Assembly: GCA_019415645.1 (NCBI GenBank)
Contig: DXYV01000017.1
Coordinates: forward strand, 1-52,756
Length of the DNA stretch: 52,756 bases
Origin: Clostridiales bacterium
GTDB lineage: Bacteria; Bacillota; Clostridia; Oscillospirales; Oscillospiraceae
Direction of reading: 5' to 3'
Shown piece by piece: positions 32,211 to 41,514 of this stretch. The notes beneath the pieces are model-generated. The model was not told the DNA's origin. It searched no databases and was given only the letters and a program-made list of their open reading frames with translations. The translations under genes and the position numbers were made by a program. Position 1 is the first letter of the stretch; each line of letters starts with the position of its first letter.

Positions 32211-33146
32211 ATGAAACGAAATCGGATCGCGCTCCTGCTGAGTGTTCTGCTGCTCTTTGCCCTGTCCGCCTGCGGCGGCGATCAGGCCGCTCAGACCGAC
32301 TCCGGCGACGATGTCCTGACCATCGCCGCCACTACTTACCCTGTCTATCTGTTTACCACCGCCGTTACCGAGGGAGTGGAGGGGGTTGAGGTAGAGTTGG
32401 TGGTGAACCAGCAGACCTCCTGCCTGCATGACTACACCCTCACCGTCAACGATATGAAGGTGCTGGAGCGTGCGGACGTCATCGTCCTCAACGGCGCCGG
32501 ACTGGAGGACTTTATGGCCGATGCCCTGTCCGCCTCTGACGCGACGGTCATCGACTGCTCCCAGGGGCTTGACCTGCTGCCCGCCGCGGGGCACGAGGGG
32601 CACGATCACGACACCGAGTATGACCCCCACATCTGGATGGACCCCACCTACGTCCAGGGGATGCTCGCCACCATCGCCACCGGGCTGAGCCAACTGGTCT
32701 ACGGGGACGACTGGGCCAGCCACGGCGAGTTCCACACCGGCCAACTGGTCGCCAAGGATCAGCTGGAGCAGGCCCGGCAGCAATGGGCCGATCAGCTCGC
32801 TTCCTTGTCGGGGGCGGAACTCATCACCTTCCACGACGGCTTCCAGTACTTTGCCCAGGCCTTTGGTCTGGACCTGCTCAAGTCCATCGAGGAGGAGGAG
32901 GGCAGCGAAGCCAGCGCCGCCGACATCAAGGAGATCATCGGGCTCATCCAGCAGCATGACATCCCCGCCATCTTCACCGAGGTCAACGGCTCGGACGCCA
33001 CAGCCAATGCCATCGCCCGGGAGACCGGGGTGGAGGTCTGTACTCTGGACATGATCATGAGCGGCGAGGGCAGGGGTATCCAGCCCTATCTGGACGCCAT
33101 GCAGGCTAATATCGACACCATCGCGGATGCTTTGGGAGGGAAATGA
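32211..33146 (+). CDS. znuA: Zinc/manganese ABC transporter substrate-binding lipoprotein (ZnuA/AdcA type)
   Basis: The 311-residue protein starts with a lipoprotein signal peptide ending LSAC (Cys21). Its metal-binding cluster-9 pattern is present: an early NGAGLEDFM, then a short His/Asp-rich loop GHEGHDHDTEYDPHIWMDP, and conserved His in FHDGFQYF and Asp in VNGSDATA-like region. The His loop favours zinc, but manganese cannot be excluded. It delivers metal to the ATPase/permease pair that follows. The start at 32211 has AAGGAAG ten bases upstream. The stop is followed one base later by the ATPase start. Confidence 0.9.
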   Translation: MKRNRIALLLSVLLLFALSACGGDQAAQTDSGDDVLTIAATTYPVYLFTTAVTEGVEGVEVELVVNQQTSCLHDYTLTVNDMKVLERADVIVLNGAGLEDFMADALSASDATVIDCSQGLDLLPAAGHEGHDHDTEYDPHIWMDPTYVQGMLATIATGLSQLVYGDDWASHGEFHTGQLVAKDQLEQARQQWADQLASLSGAELITFHDGFQYFAQAFGLDLLKSIEEEEGSEASAADIKEIIGLIQQHDIPAIFTEVNGSDATANAIARETGVEVCTLDMIMSGEGRGIQPYLDAMQANIDTIADALGGK

Positions 33147-33147
33147 T

Positions 33148-33909
33148 ATGCCCCATCACATACACAACGGCGCCGACTGCCATGACGCCTGTTGCCTGAA
33201 GGTCTCCGGCCTGGGGGTCAGCGCCGGGGACAGTGACATTCTCCATGATGTAGACCTGCACATCCACTGCGGACAGATCGTGGCGCTCATCGGTCCCAAC
33301 GGCGCGGGCAAGTCCACTCTGTTCAAGGCCATCCTGGGACAGATTCCCCATTCGGGCACCATCGACTTCGAGACCGCCGGCGGCAAGCGCACCCGCCCGC
33401 TGGTGGGCTATGTGCCCCAGAGTCCCAGCTTCGATGCCGGCGACCCGGTGAGCGTGCTGGATCTCTTTGCCGCCGCCATCGCCCGCTGGCCGGTCTTTCT
33501 GCCGATTCCCAAGGCGCTGCGGGCCCGGGTGGCCGCCTGTCTGGAGCGGGTCCACGGCGAGAGCCTGATCGACAAGCGGATCGGCTCTCTGTCCGGCGGC
33601 GAGCTCCAGCGGGTCCTGCTGGCCATGGCCCTGGAGCCCCTCCCCCACATTCTGATTTTGGACGAGCCCCTGTCCGGCGTGGATGTGGAGGGGGAAAAGC
33701 AGCTGCTGGAGATGCTGGATGAGGTGCGCTCTACCTTTGACCTGTCCATCCTGCTGTCCACCCACGACTTCGCCACCCTGGGCCAGTTTGCGGACAAGGC
33801 GGTGCTGCTCAAGGGCACGGTCCTTCGGGCCGGGGTGCCGGCCGAGGTCCTGGCCTCGCCGGAATTTTCCCAGGTCTTTCATCTCTCCTTTGGAAAGGAG
33901 GGCGTCTGA
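33148..33909 (+). CDS. znuC: Metal ABC transporter ATP-binding protein (ZnuC type)
   Basis: The 253-residue ATPase has Walker A GPNGAGKST, signature LSGGELQRV, Walker B ILILDEPLSGVD and the switch His in STHD. Before the core lies a short His/Cys-rich tail, MPHHIHNGADCHDACC, which is not part of the usual ABC fold and looks like a metal-binding extension. The gene starts one base after the binding-protein stop and its stop overlaps the permease start (TGATG), so all three subunits are co-translated. Confidence 0.93.
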   Translation: MPHHIHNGADCHDACCLKVSGLGVSAGDSDILHDVDLHIHCGQIVALIGPNGAGKSTLFKAILGQIPHSGTIDFETAGGKRTRPLVGYVPQSPSFDAGDPVSVLDLFAAAIARWPVFLPIPKALRARVAACLERVHGESLIDKRIGSLSGGELQRVLLAMALEPLPHILILDEPLSGVDVEGEKQLLEMLDEVRSTFDLSILLSTHDFATLGQFADKAVLLKGTVLRAGVPAEVLASPEFSQVFHLSFGKEGV

Positions 33910-34757
33910 TGGAGCTCTGGTATGGGCTGGTCTCTCTGCTGCCCTTTGAATGGGCGGCGGAGGGGGCCTACTACTTCATGAAAAACGCGCTGCTGGCTGT
34001 GCTGGTCATCTCCCCACTGTTCGGCCTGCTCTCCACCATGGTGGTCACCAACCGCATGTCCTTCTTCTCCGACGCGCTGGGCCACTCCGCCTTTACCGGT
34101 ATCGCCATCGGCGTGCTGTGCGGCTTCGCCGATCCCATGTGGATCGCCGTTGTGTTCGCCGTGGTGTTTGCGCTGCTGTTCACCCTGGTCCGCCACCGCA
34201 CCAATATGGCCAGCGATACGGTGATCGGCGTGTTCTCCTCCACCGCCGTGGCCCTCGGTATTTTTATCGCCACCATTGGCGGCGGCTCCTTTACCAAATT
34301 CAACTCCTACCTGATCGGCGATATCCTCAGCGTGGAGCCCGCCAAAATCGGTCTGCTGGCGCTCATCCTTCTGGCGGTTGTGCTGCTGTGGCTGTTCGGC
34401 TTCAATCAGCTGGCCCTCTCCTCCGTCCACCCCGCGCTGGCGGACAGCCGCGGCATCAAGGTCATCTGGCAGGAGGGCCTGTTCTGCGCCGCGGTGGCGG
34501 TGGTGGTCACGGTGTCCCTGACCTGGGTGGGCCTGCTGGTCATCAACTCTCTGCTGGTGCTCCCGGCCGCCGCCGCCCGCAATCTGGCCCGGAATCTGCG
34601 TCAGTATCACCTGTTCTCCATCCTGGGAGCCCTGGTGTGCGGGGTGGCCGGCCTGCTGACCAGCTACTATGTGGGCTCCTCCACTGGCGCCTGCATCACC
34701 CTCTACCTGGCGCTCTATTTTATCCTTGCCTTCTGTCTGCGTAAGCGGCGCCTGTGA
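33909..34757 (+). CDS. znuB: Metal ABC transporter permease (ZnuB type)
   Basis: The 282-residue membrane protein has about eight hydrophobic segments and the family motif SDALGHSAFTGIAIG, which contacts the ATPase, with later SLTWVGLLVINSLLVLPAAAAR. It forms the channel of the zinc/manganese importer. It overlaps the ATPase gene by one base. A strong terminator follows within five bases. Confidence 0.93.
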   Translation: MELWYGLVSLLPFEWAAEGAYYFMKNALLAVLVISPLFGLLSTMVVTNRMSFFSDALGHSAFTGIAIGVLCGFADPMWIAVVFAVVFALLFTLVRHRTNMASDTVIGVFSSTAVALGIFIATIGGGSFTKFNSYLIGDILSVEPAKIGLLALILLAVVLLWLFGFNQLALSSVHPALADSRGIKVIWQEGLFCAAVAVVVTVSLTWVGLLVINSLLVLPAAAARNLARNLRQYHLFSILGALVCGVAGLLTSYYVGSSTGACITLYLALYFILAFCLRKRRL

Positions 34758-34761
34758 TTCC

Positions 34762-34805
34762 AAAACGCCCGCCTGTACCGCAAAGCGATACAGGCGGGCG
34801 TTTTT
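34762..34805 (+). terminator. Terminator of the metal importer operon
   Basis: AAAACGCCCGCCTGTA (34762-34777) pairs with TACAGGCGGGCGTTTTT (34789-34805). Confidence 0.88.
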
Positions 34806-34816
34806 CTGTCACCGCG

Positions 34817-34849
34817 CAAAACGCGGAGCGGCTGAGGCCGCTCCGCGTT
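34817..34849 (-). terminator. Terminator of lysC
   Basis: AACGCGGAGCGGC (34820-34832) pairs with GCCGCTCCGCGTT (34837-34849); on the minus strand it ends in GTTTTGCG, 20 bases after the lysC stop. Confidence 0.75.
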
Positions 34850-34868
34850 ATGTAGTTGTAATGCGCAG

Positions 34869-36095
34869 TTACCGGTTTCCGTTGAATTCGTCGTAAAAGC
34901 GGTCGTGAATGACCTGCACAGCCCGGTCAGCGTCGTCCAGGTCCACCAGCACCGAGACCTTGATCTCGCTGGTAGAGATCATGTTGATGTTGATGCCCGC
35001 GTTGAACAGGGCCTCGAACATGGTGGCCGCCACGCCGGGATTGTTGATCATGCCCGCGCCCACGATGGAAACCTTGGCGATGTGGTCGGACACGTCGATA
35101 TGGTCAAATTGGATGGCCTCTTTATTCTCCTCCAGAATCCGGCGGGCCAGCTCCATGTCCCCCTTGCTGACCGTAAAGCTGATATCCTTGCTCTCATCCC
35201 GTCCGATGGACTGGAGAATGATGTCCACGTTCACATTGTTGCGGGCCAGCAGCGAGAAGATCTTGAAGGCAATCCCCGGCGTGTCCTCCAGGCCGACCAG
35301 GGCCAGGCGGGCAATGTTCTTATCCTTTGCCACGCCGCTGATATGAGACTTTTCCATGTTTTTGACGACCTCCTTGACTTTGGTTCCGGGCTTGCCGGAA
35401 AAGCTGGAGAGAACCTCCAGATTCACGTTATAGCGCTTCGCCATTTCCACCGAACGGTTATGGAGCACCTGGGCCCCCAGGGTCGCCAGCTCCAGCATCT
35501 CGTCGTACGTGATCTCGTCCAGCTTCCGCGCGCCGGACACATAGCGCGGATCGGCGGTGTAGACGCCGTCCACGTCGGTGTAAATCTGGCACAGGTCCGC
35601 ATGGAGCACGGCGGCCAGCGCCACGGCCGACGTATCCGAACCGCCCCGGCCCAGCGTGGTCATATCGTCATACTTGTTGATGCCCTGGAAGCCGGTCACG
35701 ATCACGATGTTTTTCTTATCCAGCTCGGCCAGCACCCGTTCGGTCTCCACCCGCTTGATGCGGGCGTTCCCGTAAGCGGAGTTGGTGCGGAAGCCCGCCT
35801 GCCAGCCGGTCAGGGAGATCACCGGATAGCCCATGGCCTCGATGGCCATGGCGCACAGGGAACAGGAGATCTGCTCGCCGGTGGACAGGAGCATATCCAT
35901 CTCCCGCTTGGAGGCCTTCGGGTTGATTTCCGCCGCTTTATCAATCAAGTCGTCGGTGGTGTCTCCCTGGGCGGAGAGGACCGCGACGACGTTATTGCCT
36001 TTGCGGTACGTCTCGGTGATGATACGCGCCACGTTGCGAATCCGGTCCGCATCCGCCACCGAGGTCCCGCCAAATTTCTGTACGATCAGTCCCAT
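34869..36095 (-). CDS. lysC: Aspartate kinase
   Basis: The 408-residue protein phosphorylates aspartate, the entry step to lysine, threonine and methionine. The N-terminal MGLIVQKFGGTSVAD is the kinase signature, with LGRGGSDTSAVALA and the later YTDVDGVYTADPR. Two ACT domains follow (from about 265), which bind amino-acid effectors. Length and motifs are those of clostridial and Bacillus LysC. It is the third gene of an ACT-protein-hom-lysC unit, 67 bases after hom. The start at 36095 has GGAAGGA eight bases upstream. Confidence 0.95.
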   Translation of the reverse strand: MGLIVQKFGGTSVADADRIRNVARIITETYRKGNNVVAVLSAQGDTTDDLIDKAAEINPKASKREMDMLLSTGEQISCSLCAMAIEAMGYPVISLTGWQAGFRTNSAYGNARIKRVETERVLAELDKKNIVIVTGFQGINKYDDMTTLGRGGSDTSAVALAAVLHADLCQIYTDVDGVYTADPRYVSGARKLDEITYDEMLELATLGAQVLHNRSVEMAKRYNVNLEVLSSFSGKPGTKVKEVVKNMEKSHISGVAKDKNIARLALVGLEDTPGIAFKIFSLLARNNVNVDIILQSIGRDESKDISFTVSKGDMELARRILEENKEAIQFDHIDVSDHIAKVSIVGAGMINNPGVAATMFEALFNAGININMISTSEIKVSVLVDLDDADRAVQVIHDRFYDEFNGNR

Positions 36096-36162
36096 TGAAT
36101 ATCATTCCTTCCGGTATGAGAATTGCGCCCGGTCTATCTTATGCGCCGGCGTGGGGATGCGG

Positions 36163-37380
36163 TCAATCCAGCACCCGCATGACGGACAGCACGTTCACGC
36201 CGGCCAGCTTGACCTCCAGCTCCGCCCGGGTCATCCGGTGGACAGTGATGCAGGCCACCTCGTCGCCCACGCTGCCCCGGCGGGCCAAAGCCTCCAGCTC
36301 GCCCAGCACGGCGCGCAGATAGTCGTTGGTCCCGGTGGCGCGGATATACCAGCGGCAGGCCAGCTGCGCGGGGTCCTCGGTCACGTCCTCCCCGCCGGGG
36401 CCCCACTCCAGGTACTTCCGGCTGTGGATGTGCTTGGCCGCGTCGATCACGTCGGCCACCACCGCCGAGGCGGTGGGCAGTTTTCCGGCGCCCCGGCCGT
36501 AGAACATCACGTCGCCGGTGGCATCGCCCTTCACCGTAATGGCGTTGAATACGTCCTCTACCCCCGACAGCGGGTTTGAGCCGTCCACCAGATGGGGGGC
36601 CACATAGGCGCACACCTTTCCCGTTTTCGAGTCCCGGATGGCGCGGCCCAGCAGCTTGACCTTCTTGCCTGCCGCATCGGCATAGTCCACGTCGGCCAGC
36701 GAGACCTTGGTGATGCCCTCTGTGGGGACCTGGCTGGGATAGATGTGGCGTCCAAAGGCGATGGCCGCCAGAATGCAGATCTTCCGGCAGGCGTCGTGAC
36801 CCTCGATGTCCGCAGAGGGGTCGCGCTCGGCATAGCCCTTCTCCTGGGCCTCCTTCAGCGCCGCCTCAAAGGACAGGCCCGCGCGGATCATCCGGGTGAG
36901 GATATAGTTGGTCGTACCGTTCAGAATGCCGCAGATCTCCAGAATCTCATTGGCCGCCAGGCACTGGGCCAAAGGCCGGATAATGGGGATGCCGCCGCCC
37001 ACGCTGGCCTCAAAGAGGTAGCTGCCCCCCTTGCTCTTGGCCAGCTGAATCAGATCATAGCCGTGCTCCGCCACCAGCTCCTTGTTGGAGGTGACGACGC
37101 TCTTGCCCGCCTCCAGCGCCCGGCGGGTAAAATCCAGGGCCACGGTGGCCCCGCCGATGGTCTCCACGACGATGTCCACCGAGGGGTCCTGTTCGATCAC
37201 TGCGAAGTCCTTGACGAATTTTCCTGCAAAGGGACTGTCCGGGAACTCCCGCACATCCAGGATATATTTCAGCTGAATGAAATCGTTCAGCTTCTGAGAA
37301 ATGCTCTGCTCGTGTCCCGTCAGGACCTCTGCCACGCCGGACCCCACGGTGCCAAAGCCTAAAATCGCTACGTTTACCAT
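36163..37380 (-). CDS. hom: Homoserine dehydrogenase
   Basis: The 405-residue enzyme reduces aspartate semialdehyde to homoserine. Motifs include VAILGFGTVGSGVAEVL for NAD(P)H, GILNGTTNYILTRM, and the catalytic part YAERDPSADIEGHDACRK. After the catalytic domain a C-terminal region of about 80 residues is weakly ACT-like. It sits between the ACT-domain gene (63 bases upstream) and lysC on the minus strand; the group supplies threonine and methionine precursors. Confidence 0.95.
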   Translation of the reverse strand: MVNVAILGFGTVGSGVAEVLTGHEQSISQKLNDFIQLKYILDVREFPDSPFAGKFVKDFAVIEQDPSVDIVVETIGGATVALDFTRRALEAGKSVVTSNKELVAEHGYDLIQLAKSKGGSYLFEASVGGGIPIIRPLAQCLAANEILEICGILNGTTNYILTRMIRAGLSFEAALKEAQEKGYAERDPSADIEGHDACRKICILAAIAFGRHIYPSQVPTEGITKVSLADVDYADAAGKKVKLLGRAIRDSKTGKVCAYVAPHLVDGSNPLSGVEDVFNAITVKGDATGDVMFYGRGAGKLPTASAVVADVIDAAKHIHSRKYLEWGPGGEDVTEDPAQLACRWYIRATGTNDYLRAVLGELEALARRGSVGDEVACITVHRMTRAELEVKLAGVNVLSVMRVLD

Positions 37381-37443
37381 CGTTTCACCTCAAACTCAAT
37401 TCCGCGCGGCGGTCCGCCCGCCTGCGCGCTGCTTGGCCCGCTC

Positions 37444-37884
37444 TCAGCCGGCCAGAATTTCACAGCGGATCACGCCCTCCACCGCGCCTACGGCGCTGAG
37501 CAGTTCCTCCATCGGCACCTTCAGCCCGGAAGTCTCCGCGCCGATGGACACCGCCGCGCAGCCGTTGACCGGGATGCTCTGGTTGATGGTCAGAATGTTC
37601 CCGCCCAGCTCCGCAAAGACGTTGAGCACCGCAGACAGGACGCCGGGAATGTCCCGCAGCATTACCTGAACCGTAATGATCCGCCCGTGCAGCATATCCG
37701 TAAACGGACGTACCGCATCCTTGTATTTATAAAATGCGCTCCGGCTGATGCCTGTGCGCTGGGTCGCGGCGTTGACCGTGGTCGCCTCTCCGATCTCCAG
37801 CAGGCGTTTGGTCTCGGCCACCTTCAGGTAGATCTCCGGCAGCGCTTCGGCCTCCACGATAAAATACTTGGGTGTTTTCTCCAT
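37444..37884 (-). CDS. ACT-domain protein, PheB/UPF0735 family
   Basis: The 146-residue protein has a helix-turn-helix-like first half (ETKRLLEIGEATTVNAATQR, TGISRSAFYKYKDAVRPF) and a C-terminal ACT domain (about 72-146, RIITVQVMLRDIPGVLSAVL onward). It matches the PheB-like UPF0735 family, which commonly precedes hom in Clostridia and is thought to be an amino-acid-sensing regulator. It is the first gene after a clear promoter, so it is likely to be co-transcribed with hom and lysC. Confidence 0.9.
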   Translation of the reverse strand: MEKTPKYFIVEAEALPEIYLKVAETKRLLEIGEATTVNAATQRTGISRSAFYKYKDAVRPFTDMLHGRIITVQVMLRDIPGVLSAVLNVFAELGGNILTINQSIPVNGCAAVSIGAETSGLKVPMEELLSAVGAVEGVIRCEILAG

Positions 37885-37960
37885 GGTCTCCCTCCCATCC
37901 TATGCCCTACATGGCCCATTTGTCCGTGCACCAGGGTCATTTGTCTTTATAACGTGGTCC

Positions 37961-37989
37961 ATTGTAACACAGCCCACCGCCGGTTGCAA
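37961..37989 (-). promoter_or_regulatory. Promoter of the ACT-hom-lysC operon
   Basis: On the minus strand: TTGCAA (37989-37984), 17-base spacer, TACAAT (37966-37961). The leader to the start codon is about 70 bases and shows no T-box or long hairpin. Confidence 0.8.
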
Positions 37990-38058
37990 GAGAAAACTCA
38001 TCACCAGGGCTCCGATTTTTCGCCCCATTCCTTCCCTTCCCTTGTGCAGATTCCATGG

Positions 38059-38086
38059 AAAAGGCGGCGCTGATGCGCCGCCTTTC
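38059..38086 (-). terminator. Terminator of the penicillin-binding protein gene
   Basis: AAAGGCGGCGC (38060-38070) pairs with GCGCCGCCTTT (38075-38085) around TGAT; on the minus strand it ends CGCCTTTTCC, eight bases after the stop. Confidence 0.82.
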
Positions 38087-38093
38087 TCCTGTC

Positions 38094-40796
38094 TTATTGA
38101 ATGGCCGGAATAAACTCCACGTCTGAGGGCGGTGTTTCCGACGGCTGCTCCGACGGCTGCGTCGAAGGCTCTGCGGAGGGATCCTCAGAGGGCGTGGCTG
38201 CGGGGTCGTCGTTTCCGCTGTCCGGATTGCCGGGGTCCTCGCCCGGCAGCGTCTCTTCCGGGGGCTGATTCGGGTCGGTCCCCTCTGGATTCTCCGGGTC
38301 CACGGTGGCCTCCGTATGCACGGAACAGTAGGGCTCGGTCAGGCCGTCATAGAAATACTTCATATAATAGATGTCATCCACCATGACGCTGGAGGCCGCC
38401 TCATCCCGGGTGTAATCCACGATATAGACCTCGCGGACCGACTCCTCGGGACAATACTCGGTGGCATAGTGATAGGCATTGGCCACCACCTCGCCCTGCC
38501 AGTTGAGGATGGGGTCCTCCGTACAGACGGTAATGGGCACGTGGCAGGTGCAGTAGGCCGTGGGCTGAGTGCCCTCCACAAAAGACGCCGTCATCGTCCG
38601 GTTGCCCCGGATGTCGTTGGCGCAGGCATCGGTGGCGCGCAGTCCGCAGTCCAGGCAGATGGACACCGAGGTCAGGCTGACATCGCTGGTAAAGGAGCGG
38701 TCCTCCAGCTCCAGCTTTTCATAGATCCGGGACATGACCTGACCCCACAGCTTAGCAGCCGGATTTATGCTCGCGCGTATATAAGCAGGCGTTTCGTATC
38801 CGGTCCAGACCACCGCCGTATAGTAGGGGGTGTAGCCGGCAAACCAGCGGTCGTAATTGTCCGTGGTCGTACCGGTCTTACCAGCCATGGTCCTGCCGCC
38901 CATCTGGTTTCTGGCTGCATTTCCGGTACCGCTGGCCGCCGCCTGGAGCAGCACATTCATATAGTAGGCCGTACTGTCCTTGATGGGATAGGTGGTTTCA
39001 GGCTCGTTGTCCCACACCAGCTCCCCGTCGTTGGTCTCCACCCGGAGGACCACGGTGGGCTCGGTGTATGCGCCGTTGCGGGGGAAGGTGGCGTAGGCCG
39101 CCGTCATCTCATAGGGGGACAGGCCGTTGGTCAGGCCGCCCAAGGCCAGGGGCGCCAGGGCCTTATCGGTCATGACCCACCCGTTGACCTCCACATCGTC
39201 CACCAGGGTGGTGATTCCATAGCGCTCCTGGAGGAACTGGAAGGAGGCCTCCGGGGTCACATAGTCGCCCACCAGCTTGACGGCGATGGTATTGGTAGAG
39301 TGTGTAATACCGTTCAACACGGTCGTCAAGCCATGGTATTTCCGATTGTCATTCCGCGGCCAGGCTGTGCCGTCCAGAATCTGATAGGGGGAATCGTCGA
39401 TCACAGTATAGGGCGTCACCAGCCCCATTTCAATGGCGGGGCTGTACGCCGCCAGAGGCTTGATCGAGGAGCCGGGCTGCCGGACCGAGTCGGTGGCAAA
39501 ATTCCACAGCCGGTTTCCGGTCTTTTCTCCAATGGCGCCCGCCATGGCCACCACGTAGCCCGTTTCATTGTCCACCACGGTGATTCCCGACTGCATCTGT
39601 TGGCCGTCGCTGGAGGTATAGTCCAGATTCTCCCGGTTGGTGTAGATCTCGTCCACGGCCTCCTGCACGTCCGGGTCAAAGGGCGTGTAAATCTTCAGAC
39701 CGCCGCCGTACACCATCTGGTTGGCCGCCTTGGTGTTCAGCCCATAGGTCTCCTGATAGTAATTCACGACCTCGGCGATGACCTCGTCCACATACCAGGA
39801 GTTGATGTTGCTGTCGGTGGTCGTAGTGGTCTGATTCTCCTCCGTGCTCTGGGTCTGTCCCATGGTAAAGACCAGCTCCTGGGCCACGGCTTCGTCATGC
39901 TCCTCCTGGGTGATCATCTCCTGCTCCAGCATGGCGTCGAGGATAAGCTCCTGGCGGTACTTGTTCCACTGCTTGGCATCCCACAGCTCGCCGTCGCTGT
40001 TCTCCATGACCACCGTGGAGTTGGGGCCGTAAATGGAAGGGTTGTTGGTGATGGCGATGATGGAGGCCGCTTCGGCCAGCGTGATCTCCGACACGTCCTT
40101 GCCGAAATAATACTCAGACGCGGTGGCGATTCCGTACTGCCTGCTGCCCAGGTAGATGTAGTTGAGGTACATGGTGATGATGTCGTCCTTGGAGTATTCC
40201 TTCTCCAGCTCCAGGGCCTTGAAAATCTCCGTGATCTTCCGCTTGACGGTCACGTCATCATCGCCGCTGTAATTTTTGATCACCTGCTGGGTGATGGTGG
40301 AGCCGCCCTGGATGTCCTGGCCGGTGAACATATAGAATACCGCTACGGCCGTACGGAACCAGTCCACGCCCTTGTGCTGGTAGAACCGCTTGTCCTCAAT
40401 GGCGACGGCGGCCTTAATAAAGACGTCCGGAATTTCTTTGTACTCCAAAATCACCCGGTTCTCTGAGCCGTAACAGGTCGCCAGCTCCACCGCTTCCTGG
40501 GTCTCCTGATCAATATAATAGATCGTGGAGCTCTCGTTCAAATTCAAATTCAGGTTGGGCGAGGCGTTGGGGATAATAACGGTATTCAGATAGACCACGC
40601 CGTAGCAGGCCAAAAAGCACCCTGTCACGATCATGATCAGCAGCAGCGTCCCCAGCACTTTGCCCACCGTCGCCGCCACTCGCACACCGGCAGACCGCCT
40701 GCGGCGGCGCGGCGCGTCATGGCTGGTCCTGGGCGTGCGTGCACGCTCTCCTCCCTCTCCGCCGGCGCGGCTGGAGGGACGTTCCATCGTAGACAA
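38094..40796 (-). CDS. Class A penicillin-binding protein (PBP1a-like, GT51 plus transpeptidase)
   Basis: A bifunctional peptidoglycan synthase of about 900 residues. In order: a cytoplasmic Arg-rich tail, a membrane helix (about 47-75), a GT51 glycosyltransferase domain with AIEDKRFYQHKGVDW and GGSTITQQVIKNYSG, and a transpeptidase domain with the active-site SSIK (in RQPGSSIKPL), STN (in THSTNTIAVK) and KTGTT (in MAGKTGTTTDN). The C-terminal 90 residues are low-complexity, rich in Pro, Glu, Ser and Asp. The start is uncertain: TTG at 40796 has AAAGGA ten bases upstream, while the ATG at 40787 is farther from it; the difference is three residues. It has its own promoter and terminator. Confidence 0.93.
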   Translation of the reverse strand: MSTMERPSSRAGGEGGERARTPRTSHDAPRRRRRSAGVRVAATVGKVLGTLLLIMIVTGCFLACYGVVYLNTVIIPNASPNLNLNLNESSTIYYIDQETQEAVELATCYGSENRVILEYKEIPDVFIKAAVAIEDKRFYQHKGVDWFRTAVAVFYMFTGQDIQGGSTITQQVIKNYSGDDDVTVKRKITEIFKALELEKEYSKDDIITMYLNYIYLGSRQYGIATASEYYFGKDVSEITLAEAASIIAITNNPSIYGPNSTVVMENSDGELWDAKQWNKYRQELILDAMLEQEMITQEEHDEAVAQELVFTMGQTQSTEENQTTTTTDSNINSWYVDEVIAEVVNYYQETYGLNTKAANQMVYGGGLKIYTPFDPDVQEAVDEIYTNRENLDYTSSDGQQMQSGITVVDNETGYVVAMAGAIGEKTGNRLWNFATDSVRQPGSSIKPLAAYSPAIEMGLVTPYTVIDDSPYQILDGTAWPRNDNRKYHGLTTVLNGITHSTNTIAVKLVGDYVTPEASFQFLQERYGITTLVDDVEVNGWVMTDKALAPLALGGLTNGLSPYEMTAAYATFPRNGAYTEPTVVLRVETNDGELVWDNEPETTYPIKDSTAYYMNVLLQAAASGTGNAARNQMGGRTMAGKTGTTTDNYDRWFAGYTPYYTAVVWTGYETPAYIRASINPAAKLWGQVMSRIYEKLELEDRSFTSDVSLTSVSICLDCGLRATDACANDIRGNRTMTASFVEGTQPTAYCTCHVPITVCTEDPILNWQGEVVANAYHYATEYCPEESVREVYIVDYTRDEAASSVMVDDIYYMKYFYDGLTEPYCSVHTEATVDPENPEGTDPNQPPEETLPGEDPGNPDSGNDDPAATPSEDPSAEPSTQPSEQPSETPPSDVEFIPAIQ

Positions 40797-40987
40797 ACTA
40801 AACCATTCCTTTCGCGTAGCTCGGGCGGAATTCGGTCATGAAATGGGATGACCGCTCCGCAGGTGGCAGGCGGCCCGCCTGTTGCGGCGGCCGCCCCGTT
40901 CCGACAGGCCGGAACCGGGCCCGGACCTGCACACATTTCGATTCTTACATACGTTCCCGCTTGCGGCAAATACCTGCAAGCGTACCC

Positions 40988-41017
40988 AGTATAGCACATT
41001 CTACCACGCTTTGTCCA
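40988..41017 (-). promoter_or_regulatory. Promoter of the penicillin-binding protein gene
   Basis: On the minus strand: TGGACA (41017-41012), 18-base spacer, extended -10 TGCTATACT with TATACT at 40993-40988. The 190 bases from here to the start contain GC-rich inverted repeats such as GGCGGCC/GGCCGCC around 40880-40905; I see no gene in them. Confidence 0.7.
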
Positions 41018-41091
41018 CCCCAAACCCTCGTTTTTTCCATTTTATGTAAGTCTCGGCTCGGTTCCCTTTGGAAAATTCTTTGCGTCCCCTC

Positions 41092-41120
41092 TTGCATTTT
41101 AGGCAAAGGCCATGTAAAAT
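41092..41120 (+). promoter_or_regulatory. Promoter of the DUF1292 gene
   Basis: TTGCAT (41092-41097), 17-base spacer ending TG, then TAAAAT (41115-41120). Confidence 0.78.
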
Positions 41121-41164
41121 AAACAACAGAAGAGGATCACCCCCTCAGGAAGGAGGCCCCCGTT

Positions 41165-41452
41165 ATGAGCGAAGACTACGGCTCCGATTTTATCTCCGTC
41201 ACCGACGAGGAAGGCAACGAGTTCGAGCTGGAACACCTGGGTACCCTGGAGCACGACGGCACCACGTATATGTGCTTTGTTCCGGCGGATATGGATGAAG
41301 ATGACGAGGATTACGGCATGATCATCCTCAAAGTCATTACGGAGAACGGTGAGGAGCTGCTGGCCGATGTAGACGACGAGGCTGAGCTTAACCACATTTA
41401 TGACCTGTTTATGGAGGACTTATTCTCCGAGGACGAGGAGGACGACTCCTAA
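41165..41452 (+). CDS. DUF1292-family acidic protein
   Basis: A 95-residue acidic protein beginning MSEDYGSDFISVTDEEGNEF, with the DUF1292 core FELEHLGTLEHDGTTYMCFV and VITENGEELLADVDDE. Members are common in Bacillota, often near ruvX (yrrK) and yrzB genes; the function is unknown. Here ruvX lies 9 kb away, so that link is broken. AGGAGG lies nine bases before the start. Confidence 0.88.
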   Translation: MSEDYGSDFISVTDEEGNEFELEHLGTLEHDGTTYMCFVPADMDEDDEDYGMIILKVITENGEELLADVDDEAELNHIYDLFMEDLFSEDEEDDS

Positions 41453-41514
41453 GACACACCGCCGCCGCGTTCCACATAAGATGGTGCGGAGCGTGGCAGA
41501 CTAACCTGGACCAG

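Noticed and set aside
37885..37960. Threonine/methionine attenuator before the ACT-hom-lysC operon
   Set aside because: The leader is only about 70 bases, with no leader peptide, T-box sequence or terminator hairpin.
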